Source: Chondrosia reniformis
Taxonomy: Eukaryota; Porifera; Demospongiae; Chondrillida; Chondrillidae
Assembly (NCBI GenBank): GCA_947172415.1
Contig: OX359194.1
Location: forward strand, 6,578,401-6,642,400
Direction of reading: 5' to 3'
Length of the DNA stretch: 64,000 nt
Part shown: one piece after another, positions 11,501 through 19,100 of the stretch
Numbering within the stretch: the stretch's first letter is position 1
Layout: every line of letters begins with the position of its first letter
The notes under the pieces: generated by a model
What the model was told of the DNA's origin: nothing
Seen by the model: only the letters and a program-made list of their open reading frames with translations
Databases searched by the model: none
Made by a program: the position numbers and the translations under genes

Positions 11501-12523
11501 GACATGGATTACTCAGACAGGTTTGAAGCTCTGTCTCACAGAGGCTCCCTGTAAACCCATTTGTGCACATACAGAAGGGAGCAGACATCATCGGGTCAGT
11601 GGTGTTGATTTGAAGGAAGCAGTTTCCATTATTCATGCATGTAACAGATGTGCATGGGTTTACATACTGACATTGATCACCAAAGAATGCTGAGGTACAG
11701 TTGCATTCAGACATCCCACTTGCATTGATACAGGACCCTCCATTTTGACAAGTTATTGTGCCACATGGCACTAAACACAGAAGGGGAGAAAGAGGATTAT
11801 ATAAAGACAACTGAATACACATTTAAGCAGAAGAATGCCTTAATAGATAGGTATAACAAAAATTGTTTCTGTAAATATGCAGTGCATGATAATAAAATTA
11901 GGGCATTAATAAAAAAGCAAAGTTGCAATTTTATATTAAAGCAGAAAAACAAAAAATACTCTCTGTTTACATGTTACAAATATTCAAAAATTACGTAACT
12001 TTCATTGGCTATGTCCTTATTTTAATTACTTTGAGATCACAAACCTTGGCAATTGTGTTCATCAGATCCGTCTGGACAGTTCTCTGTACCATCACAGAAC
12101 TGGGCTAAAGTGATGCACTCGCTGCTGCTGCACTGAAATTCATTCCCAAGGCATGATGTCTGACCTAATGGCATAACAGCGAAATGAATCAAATATTCTA
12201 TGAGGTTTAGTTCCCCTATAGGCTCTTTTACAGAATAGGCATAGCATGTAGGAAAATGGTATCTTAGATTTTTCATATACCACAGTAGACTACAGTATAT
12301 ATAGACATATTATCCTCAGAAGTCACAGAAGCTTCATAAAATAAATGGACCTAGTTTATCAAGACTTAATCGGTGTGGAAAGTTACTGCAAACTGCTGAT
12401 GGTATGAAGTGATAACAATACATCACATCACATTCATGTGAGTTAAAGGTTACCTTTAGCAAGCTTAATTGCAGTTATTAAAGCGAAGCTGATCACCAGT
12501 GAGACAATTGAAACCGTAGCCAT
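827..12523 (-). CDS. Large secreted LDLa-EGF-laminin G protein, Eyes shut (EYS)-like architecture
   Basis: Thirteen exons on the minus strand: 12523-12454, 12164-12045, 11770-7043, 6804-6043, 5940-4709, 4305-4131, 3774-2983, 2593-2518, 2235-2160, 2089-2028, 1560-1477, 1157-1045 and 978-827 (stop TAA 829-827). All junctions are GT-AG and phase-consistent; the total is 8,442 nt or 2,813 aa. Order: signal peptide (1-23), LDLa (about 24-63), about 41 EGF-like domains (64-1639), LamG-EGF-EGF (to 1893), LamG-EGF-EGF-LamG (to 2304), EGF (to 2362), LamG-EGF-EGF (to 2626), LamG (to 2813). No membrane helix is visible, so it is probably secreted extracellular matrix. Many EGFs followed by five LamG domains separated by EGFs is the layout of EYS/spacemaker. 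Crumbs is the main alternative but ends in a membrane helix and a short cytoplasmic tail, which are absent. Orthology to EYS is inference; the domain order is read directly. Confidence 0.88.
1337..1462 (+). mobile_element. tRNA-derived SINE copy A (intronic)
   Basis: It contains TTGTAGCTCAGT followed by CAGCTGTCCTGAGTTCACAATTCC (tRNA D-arm/A-box and B-box-like order), then a shared tail (TTCCCTCTTCATGRT...GATTATCA-TTTCGATTAATCAT). The tail also occurs at 27401-27546. This copy is deleted between the two arms. It lies in the intron between exons 11 and 12 of the EYS-like gene. Confidence 0.6.
2983..4305 (-). other. EGF, laminin G domain 4 and two EGFs (exons 6-7)
   Basis: Exon 6 (4305-4131) finishes the preceding LamG and encodes an EGF (CIPNPCQNGGMC...). 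Exon 7 (3774-2983) encodes LamG (SVPSFSGNSFISY ... GFMGCVRLLQTTP) and two EGFs (CRDRGCANNGTC..., CTISNPCENGGAC...). The junctions are phase 1. Confidence 0.83.
4505..4690. mobile_element. Foldback (MITE-like) element, 'GATGGTTCATCTTT' family
   Basis: An imperfect inverted repeat: GTCTTTTGAACATCTGGAGA and GTTTGTTTCTTGAG on the left, CTCAAGAAACAAACTGTGTC and TAGATGCTCAAAAGATTAAA on the right, with a central hairpin GGGGGTCACTGAAGAAGACCCCC. Related copies occur at 27588-27735, 46913-47102 and 54688-54838. It sits in the intron between exons 5 and 6 of the EYS-like gene. Confidence 0.6.
4709..5940 (-). other. Laminin G domains 2 and 3 with two EGFs between
   Basis: The exon encodes LamG (YQFNGASYIGFPP ... 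GFAGCIHYVRVNDKEL), EGF (CDINPCQNGGTC...), EGF (CTDSPCSAGSIC...) and LamG (PSFNGSSYMEFPE ... GFKGCISKLE). It ends in phase 0, joining to INGDTYSFGEAL in the next exon, which completes the LamG C-terminus. Confidence 0.85.
6043..6804 (-). other. Laminin G domain 1 plus two EGFs
   Basis: This phase 1-1 exon of the EYS-like gene begins VQVPSFDGDSLLTF and runs through a LamG fold with the closing motif GGFVGCIRDLQLNGEP. Two EGF modules follow (CSYVECLNGG... and CLPSPCLFGG...RAGRLC). N-linked glycosylation sequons are frequent. Confidence 0.85.
7043..11770 (-). other. Giant 4.7-kb EGF exon (about 41 EGF-like domains)
   Basis: One uninterrupted phase 1-1 exon of 4,728 bp encodes 1,575 complete codons. 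I count about 41 EGF-like modules with the usual C-x-NGG/NNGTC...CxC..GFTG..C pattern. Many begin with DxxEC or DxDDC, the calcium-binding EGF signature. The third module looks truncated (CLSNPCPSGFSC...LQCVT). The first 24 modules are diverged, the next 16 form a near-identical array (see 7160-9031), and the last (ICVGSNC...GFNGEFC) is again diverged. Such a long exon in a gene with otherwise ordinary introns suggests expansion within the exon by unequal crossing over. Confidence 0.9.
7160..9031 (-). repeat. 117-bp tandem EGF-coding repeat array with higher-order structure
   Basis: About 16 units of exactly 117 bp (39 aa), of which 14 are nearly identical. The marker string around 'gtacagaagtct' recurs every 117 bp from 7261 to 8899. 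Each unit encodes an EGF of the form DLDFCT-x-x-x-CQNGGTCVEGQGN...GDYCEI. Variants alternate: TPNS/MCAPGF and T(L/P)DL/VCVPGF. Four consecutive units (8447-8914) repeat as a block (7979-8446), forming a 468-bp higher-order repeat. The first unit (CRSSPCQNGG) and last unit (IEDIGTVVRC) are diverged edges. Confidence 0.92.
12045..12164 (-). other. LDL-receptor class A domain exon
   Basis: A single phase 1-1 exon of 120 bp encodes one complete LDLa module with six cysteines (CLGNEFQCSS..CITLAQFCDG..NCPDGSDEHNC). The acidic DGSDE calcium-binding motif is intact. One LDLa domain ahead of an EGF array is not part of the vertebrate EYS layout as I know it, so this may be a sponge-specific addition. 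Confidence 0.88.
12205..12290. repeat. Interspersed repeat fragment, inverted copy of 55060-55135
   Basis: About 70-80 bp (GTTTAGTTCCCCTATAGGCT through TTAGATTTTTCATATA) reappears as its reverse complement at 55060-55135 with essentially full identity. It lies in intron 1 of the EYS-like gene. It belongs to a dispersed element, and the copy near 55.1 kb is longer. Confidence 0.65.
12454..12523 (-). other. Signal-peptide exon of the EYS-like gene
   Basis: The exon encodes MATVSIVSLVISFALITAIK plus LAK and ends in phase 1 at AAAG/GTAACC. It reads as a hydrophobic N-terminal signal. Its phase matches the LDLa exon at 12164. It is too short to stand out as an ORF. Confidence 0.8.
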
Positions 12524-12611
12524 CCTTTCCTTGGGTTGGCGCCCAACAGGAGTTACAGTGAGGGGTGGATATGAAGGGTGCTTGAATGTGAGAACGCCTC
12601 TTAGTTAGTAG

Positions 12612-12674
12612 TCAATGAATCTAGTTAATAGTCAATGAATCTCGTTAAAGATGAATTTCGCAATCTATTTTATA
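12612..12674 (-). promoter_or_regulatory. Putative core promoter of the EYS-like gene
   Basis: On the minus strand, TATAAAATA lies at 12674-12666, about 145 bp upstream of the ATG at 12523. Two tandem copies of a roughly 20-bp motif (plus strand AGTCAATGAATCTMGTTAAW, 12612-12650) lie between. Placement is consistent with a TATA box, but the call rests on sequence only. Confidence 0.4.
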
Positions 12675-13413
12675 CATGTAGCAACACGTACCTTCTGTAT
12701 TAAAGATAAATGCTGAGTTTTTGTTTTGTGTGTTGAAGAACGTCTTTATATTCGAATACTAAGTTGCTCCGCAGAAAATGGGATCCAAAAAGACAATAGC
12801 TGGTAAGCGGGAAACACATACCTAGAAACCGTCTGATTGACTCAGCGAGGCTCTGAAAGATAAATTGTGTACATTTGAAAATCTGTACTCGCGTAGTCTT
12901 ATAAATGTACATATATGATATGGCTGTCAGAATGGAGGTTGGAGAATAGAGGATATTTAACTGAGTCACAGGGTCGCGATGTTTACGTGTGTTTGAAGTT
13001 ACTCTGTTAATTCACACTACTGTGTGCTATGTTAACGTGTGATGTATCTTCTCTTTGTTTACATGGTATCTCGTACTCTCCACAAACTGGACACCTAATT
13101 CTACCATTACAGTGTGAGTTACGTATATACTAATACGATACCTCATATGTGGTCATATTTACTAGACCATATGGAGACAAAATATAATTCGCACATGTAA
13201 AGGGATTGTGAATGATATTGCGAGTTTTTCTCTTATGTATGTACTGAGTAGGAAGCCTATTATGTGTGGGGAAGTAGAATGGTCTTCCCAATAACACTCA
13301 TTTATGCAGAACTGATTTGTGCAACACTGCAGTCTATGCTGTAACATTACGTGTCTTCTTGTGTGTGTATAGCTATCTTATTTAATAAAGGGTAGTTGTT
13401 GCGTTCATAATGA

Positions 13414-13537
13414 ATTGGTTACAATTTGAGCATCAGCAACACTTATTATTACTCAAAATATTAGGATGTTTCGACCGTAGGTCTTCTTTAGCATTTATTA
13501 ATAATAAAGTGTTGCTGATGCTCAAATTGTAACCAAT
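13414..13537. mobile_element. Foldback MITE with 30-bp perfect terminal inverted repeats
   Basis: Arms 13414-13443 and 13508-13537 are perfect reverse complements (ATTGGTTACAATTTGAGCAT... and its complement). The ~64-bp centre contains GATGTTTCGACCGTAGGTCT. This 'CGAAACGT...GGTCTTC' core recurs in other foldback elements of the window (27.7 kb, 36.96 kb, 41.9 kb), so they may share an origin. Confidence 0.75.
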
Positions 13538-13679
13538 CCATCTTATTTATACTCTTACTACTTCATGCAATTAATTTTATACATGAAAAGAAAGTAAATT
13601 GCACTAAACCTGTACAAAGGATAAAATTTAATAAAATTTAAATTAAAATAAAATTTAGTGATAAAATTATCACTAAATT

Positions 13680-13890
13680 ATGCCTGACCAACCAGGTGAC
13701 CACAGTACGTATGATATTGGTTGATCCTATTGAACGGCAACCAATGATCACCTCCCAGTCATCCAAGATGGCAAAAATTGTCAAAAGAACCACAGACAGC
13801 TGTTTCGCCATCCTTAGGGTTCATCAGTGTGGTATAGTCTGGTGGTGAGTTGACTGATGGTCTCACAGCCAAGATCAGACTTACGTACGT
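13680..13890. repeat. Dispersed repeat related to 54905-55060
   Basis: It shares CACAGACAGCTGT, CCTTAGGGTTCATCAGTGTG, CTATTGAAYGGCARCCARTG and TGGTGGTGA-type blocks, in the same order, with 54905-55060. It is an interspersed repeat without a visible coding function. Confidence 0.6.
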
Positions 13891-14058
13891 TGCTTGTTTG
13901 ATCAGGCATAATATTCCCAGTGATTATTTCTATCACATTTGTATATTTATTAACATGCTCAAGGTGGATGAATGGCACGGAAAATGTAGTTTTTCCCGAT
14001 GTACAATTGCACAGCTATATTAGTTGTTTGATTTGCCTTCTTTTATAGGCTAATATCA

Positions 14059-15920
14059 ATGGCCTTCAGTGGAGCTCTTGGCCTGTTGCTTCTCTTCTTG
14101 GCTTGTGCGCTGCCAGTGTTTGAACAGTTAGTTACTAAGTCTGAAGTGTTACTTTATTGATTGTTTGAAGTAATATTGGCCACATATTTTTTGAAAACTT
14201 GTATACACTGTGTAATTTTGTGATTCTTGTACAATTATGATGACTATATCTTTTCCTACCTTTCTCTCCCTCTACCTCCCTCGCCTGCTATTTCCTCTCC
14301 CTCCATCTACCTGATTCCCCTCCCAACCACTTCCTTTATCCAGTGCATGGTGGGCCATGTTCGTTAGTAAGTTACAAATAATTGTGTCATTGCATCCATG
14401 TTGATATCCACTGTGTTTAGATTATTTTATAGTTTGAATTTGTCTCGTTTTACACATCATTTTTCTTTTGTGCATGTATGTAGTTATATTCTATTTAATG
14501 GCTCCATTTCCACTTGGAATTGTAAGGTGTCTTATAAACAGAGAGTTCCTTGAGGAAGGAGGGTAAGTCATGTGATTAATGACATCATACCTCAAAATAG
14601 TAACAGGAAGCCATGTGACATGTTGGTATTGAATAAACTGATATCTATTAACTATCCATTCCTGTTCCTACAGAAAGGTTGCACTGGAGATTGCATACTT
14701 TGTGTCAGCCTGTATAGTAATATCTGGTTTTGGTGAGTTTTCAAGTATTCACACTATCCTATGAATGACCTGTTCTGGTGTAGGTTTATAGGTGTCAGTG
14801 TCACTTGAGCTTCATATCTCTAGTACTATTGCAATACAGTATGTGTGACGTTATACGTAACATATGTATGGTACAGTGTATTAATAAATGAAATGATTTA
14901 TTCTAATACATTTATTTGTTTATTCTAGTAATTGCTCCAAAGGTTACATGTTTCCTTGTATGTATGTAGGACTACCTCTAGTTTTGGCCCACAGTGGAGT
15001 GGTAAGTTATGCATAGTTGGGCTTCTCTATAGCTACATCTTTGCTTCCCCTGCATACTAGTGCACTCCGACTAATATGTAGAAATTGTGTATAAATAAGT
15101 GTCGTCTCAAAAGTTTGTTGTTGTAAAGTCCCTATGGCTCTACAGAATATGTATTAAGGCATTCTCATTACAGACTCCCATACAATATATTATATTTTTT
15201 AGTATTTTTAGCTAAATTTTATTTAATTACATAGGTATCCTCTTTATGTTGTTCTTGTGCAGTAGCTCAATAATAGTTTACATAATTATAAATAATGAGC
15301 TGATATTGATATTGACGGGACCTTTTTTAAATTACGATGATGACGGTGATGATAGTATATGTTTAGATACATATGTATATACATTGTTAGATACTGATCA
15401 CATACAGCCCGTCTGGCTCAATTAGGTGATGTCACACTGCACAGCTGTCAGTACATACCTGATATTGTGTTGTACAGTTGTAAAATACAATTTGTTGTTT
15501 AATCTGTGTACCTAGTATAATATAATGTCTGTGCAGATGAAGTATTGAAATATAGTACTGTAACTATTACATAGACATAGCTTTTATAGAGAAGAATAGA
15601 AATAAGTTCTAAAGATGATTTTAATAATTACTCTACATAATAATTAGCTTTTACTTTATTATATTCCATGATTGAGACATCCCTACATATTTTTATTCTC
15701 AATATTAATTTCACAGTTAGTTCAGTTGTCCAATTTATCACATTGTTTATTATATCATTAAAAACGTGTAACTATATTTCTTGTTTTTATTCATTCTCTT
15801 CAGATCCCAATTCTGTCTGGTGTTATTGCTTGCATTGGAAACTTATTTATGTTTGGAACTGTCTACTCTTATTTCATATTTTTCAGAAGTGATGATGAAT
15901 GGGAATTCAGCTCCTTTTGA
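14059..15920 (+). CDS. LEPROT: LEPROT/VPS55-family endosomal membrane protein
   Basis: Six exons: 14059-14126, 14344-14366, 14484-14562, 14674-14732, 14970-15001 and 15804-15920 (TGA). All are GT-AG and phase-consistent, giving 125 aa from the conservative ATG. Four hydrophobic segments: FSGALGLLLLFLACAL, WWAMFVIIFYLMAPFPLGIV, LEIAYFVSACIVISGFGLP and ISGVIACIGNLFMFG-like. The tail FFRSDDEWEF matches the family's GRGDDFSWEQW-type end. The order and the conserved ACALP, W-FV, APFPL, ELAYF, VSGFGLP and DDxW features identify the LEPROT/LEPROTL1/Vps55 family, which acts in endosome-to-vacuole trafficking and receptor surface levels. The exon probably starts at 14049, because upstream codons read LIS before the ATG, resembling ALISLS of LEPROTL1. 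A short first coding exon is therefore probably missing from this model. RPTP1 begins only 180 bp downstream. Confidence 0.9.
15002..15803. other. Last LEPROT intron, no feature seen
   Basis: An 802-bp AT-rich intron between the GTAAGT donor at 15002 and the CTCTTCAG acceptor at 15803. It is the largest intron of the gene. No repeat or nested gene was recognised. Confidence 0.5.
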
Positions 15921-16030
15921 TTTTTCCATCATCAGCCATTTATTTGTACAGTGCTTATATTATTCACTCGCACGTTGTGTGTAAGGAATTTCTTAACAAT
16001 ATTCATCGTTTGTTTTGCCGTATTTGGGTC

Positions 16031-16038
16031 TATATAAC
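16031..16038 (+). promoter_or_regulatory. TATA box of RPTP1
   Basis: TATATAAC at 16031, 69 bp upstream of the RPTP1 ATG. RPTP2 has TATATAAT at a near-identical distance from its ATG (68 bp), which supports a real core promoter. Confidence 0.5.
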
Positions 16039-16099
16039 TCCCTGTGGACCGGACGATCGTCGAAACTCCCACATGGCAGTAGCCTGAAGGTTGCAGAAC

Positions 16100-16169
16100 A
16101 TGTGGACTAGCTCACTTGTTCTCCGTTGGGCTCTGCTTCTAAGTTTTGTCTCTCAGTCGCTCTCACAAG
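16100..16169 (+). other. RPTP1 signal-peptide exon
   Basis: A 70-bp exon encoding MWTSSLVLRWALLLSFVSQS plus LSQ, ending in phase 1 (CACAAG/GTAAGA). RPTP2 and RPTP3 have exons of identical length and phase with related sequences ending LSLSQG, which confirms it. Confidence 0.85.
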
Positions 16170-19100
16170 GTAAGATGTCTTACTATTTAATGCATGTCTT
16201 CCTGCTATGGTCCCGTAGGAGTCTGTAAGTAGTAGTAGTAATATGCGCATTTTACCTAAGCTAAGTTACTTTTTGTATCCAAGTTCAAGGTCTATCCGCA
16301 CCGATTTTTTGCATGAGAATTCAGGCATGCCAGAATTCAAAAGGAGATCGTAAAGGCGTGTCTAGTTTGGTGCTTACGGTCGAAAAACGCCCCGTTTCTT
16401 AGCCTTCTGCTCTGTTTTAAAATACGGATATGTTCTAAAACGATCAGAGAATCAGAAAATAATTATACTAGGTATGGAAGCCAAAGGAATCAGACAGTTA
16501 AGACAGATCAAAGGGGCAATTTACACTTTTACGGGTGCCCCTCTCCTTATTAAGCCAAACGTTAACCTAATCGTTGCTAGAACACAGAATTTATATAGTT
16601 ACGTCGTAATAGAGTAATGAGGCTGATGTACCATATTTATGGCTAACAATCGCGTAGTTGTTAAGTCACAAGCTAGGCTTCTTTGCCCCCATCGACCATA
16701 ACTTCAACAGATATAATAATATAAATATATATCCTCCAGTAATTGTGCAATGTATTGACTACCTCTGATGGCTTAGATCAACGTCTATCTAAAATACCCA
16801 TACGGGAAACCAATTCAAGATTATAGATTGAAATCATGTATTTTACAGTTGCATTATTATTCTTACCTACCTATAGGACCTCAGTTTGAAGAGGACAGAT
16901 ATTTTGTCACTGTTCCTGACAGCCTTCCAGTAGGAGATGTAGTATTCCAGGAGACACTCGATACAAGTGGAGTTGCTAGTCTAGAAGGTGTCAATGTTAC
17001 CCTGAGGGGAAACAGCAGTGAACTATTTACTGGATCCTTTTCTAATGGGAATGTCACTATTACAGTTAACACAGATATGCTTGAGGAAGGAATCTATACA
17101 TTGAACATTTGGGTCAGAGGATGTTACTATGACAGGAGCTCTGTCACTTCAATGATGAAATTAACCCCAACCTTTGACTCTACAAGCTCCTTAGTAACAT
17201 CACAGTCTAGTTCTGGAATGCTAGGTGGTTCTAGTACTCAATCACTCTTCCCTTACAGCTCCTCTGTGTTCCCATTTTCTTCTTCTGGTGCTGGATTTAG
17301 TTCCTCTGTGTTCCCATTCTCTTCTTCTGGTGCCGGATTTAGCTCCTCTGTGTTTCCATTTTCTTCTTCTGGTGCCGGATTTAGCTCCTCTGTATTCCCA
17401 TTCTCTTCTTCTGGTGCCGGATTTAGCTCCTCTGTGTTCCCATTCTCTTCTTCTGGTGCCGGATTTAGCTCCTCTGTGTTCCCATTCTCTTCTTCTGGTG
17501 CAGGATTTAGCTCCTCTGTGTTCCCATTCTCTTCTTCTGGTGCCGGATTTAGCTCCTCTGTGATCCCATTCTCTTCTTCTGAGACTAGCACTGCATTCTC
17601 TGTTACCTCATTGTTTTCCTCCCAAATCCCACTTAGTTCTTCAGATGGTTCTGAAGAGGACACTCCCACCTTCCTGACCAGTTCGTCAGCACCAAGTCCA
17701 AGTCCTAGTCCTAGCAGCTCCGTCCAGTGCCAGTATTTCAATATATCAGCTCAACTGACCATTGCTGTTGTCAGAGCAGTTACACTCAATGTAACAAGTA
17801 TCTCACCTTATCCAACAGAGAATATCACATTTTCATGTAATTTTTGGACTCAATCTCTGGATGTTGAGTACAGTTGGTTTCGGAACGGAAGTGTGGTAGA
17901 TGGTGAAACAGATGCAACATTTGTCCTCATGGCTACCTTCAGTGACGACAGTTCAGTGTTCTACTGTACTGCTAACAATATTACATCTGATATCAACATC
18001 ACAATAGACAGTAAGTTCATATAAAAGTAAATATGTAGTTTATATACGTACATTTCAGCACTTCCTAAATATTGAAATATTAGAATTGGTTTTATAGTAC
18101 AAACCAAGGCCCGCTGTGTAATATCATTCAACCTCAATCATACCATTTCTTTGTATTTGAACATACGTATATTAATCTTCCAATTTGTATTAAGAATAAT
18201 ATTCCTCTTATACGTATGTGCTCCAAATGTTTTAAATTCTAAATTTTTAAGCTGCCTGTAGCTAAAAAAGTGAGGAATGACCAATTTATATGCTGTAAGA
18301 TTCGCACACTAACATATGGATAATGGACATGATCAAACTACATACGTACGTATAATGGTTTGGAATATAATAAAGGATTTATTCTAACTACGTCAAACCT
18401 ATCATTTGAACATATGTACATCTTTCGACTCTTTGAACATTAAAATCCCACAAATGATTGGAATTTGGTTTTAAATATTTTGCTAGAATGTTTTTGAGTC
18501 TTTTGAGACTTCAAAAGATTGGAATTTATAATTTGAAAGACCTCATCAGAACTTAGTTTGTTGAGCTGTTACATGAAATAGAATAAATAGTGGTATTTAC
18601 ATAATGAGTTTTTGAAAACATAGTTTTAACTATTTAAAAACAGTGGAATATGTATGCAGTCACCTCTCTATGATGGTCATTTTCATAATTGTTTAAAGTA
18701 GTCATGCCACGTTCCAAAAATATTACTGAATATACTTTTAATCCCTGTAATCACCTGTATAATGTGGCCAGCTGCAGATACACATATTAGGTCTCGTAAG
18801 TGACTGGACTGGTGGGTAGTGTATAGTTTATGTTACAGATGTCGCAAAAGAAAACTAAAATTAAACTCCTAAACTTGTATTTGAATTTTTAGTTTCAAGC
18901 TTGAAATGCAATGTTGATCATATATTTAATATATATGTATATACTATGATCAAAAAAATTTAACTCCCTTTTAATGTATATACTATGTACGTACGTATAT
19001 TACTTATACAATGTATGTACATACATGTACTTTCACAGTTGTCATGCCAACAGTAAGTCTTACTGTGTTGCCAATGGCTACAAGCCAGTTGGAAGCTGAG

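Larger units (their letters stand above)
12675..14048. other. Divergent intergenic region and probable 5' region of the LEPROT-like gene
   Basis: This lies between the divergently oriented EYS-like and LEPROT-like genes. No supported ORF was found. It holds a perfect foldback element (13414-13537), an AT-rich low-complexity stretch (13619-13680) and a dispersed repeat (13680-13890). An upstream coding exon of the LEPROT-like gene should lie here but could not be identified. Confidence 0.45.

Noticed and set aside
12778..12802. Candidate first LEPROT exon (ATGGGATCCAAAAAGACA... ending G/GTAAGC)
   Set aside because: It ends in phase 1, but the next exon (acceptor at 14048) needs phase 2; joining gives an immediate stop (GGC TAA). 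It was kept out of the model.
17253..17741. Minus-strand open frame rich in EENGNTEELNPAPE repeats (also at 38294-38629 and 57399-57803)
   Set aside because: It is the antisense of the Ser-rich coding repeats of the RPTPs. A 42-bp repeat keeps all frames open together. It has no splice or start context of its own.
18357..18545. Possible further full copy of the GATGGTTCATCTTT foldback family
   Set aside because: Only the left-end similarity is convincing and the right arm is too degenerate, so it is mentioned only within the intron entry.
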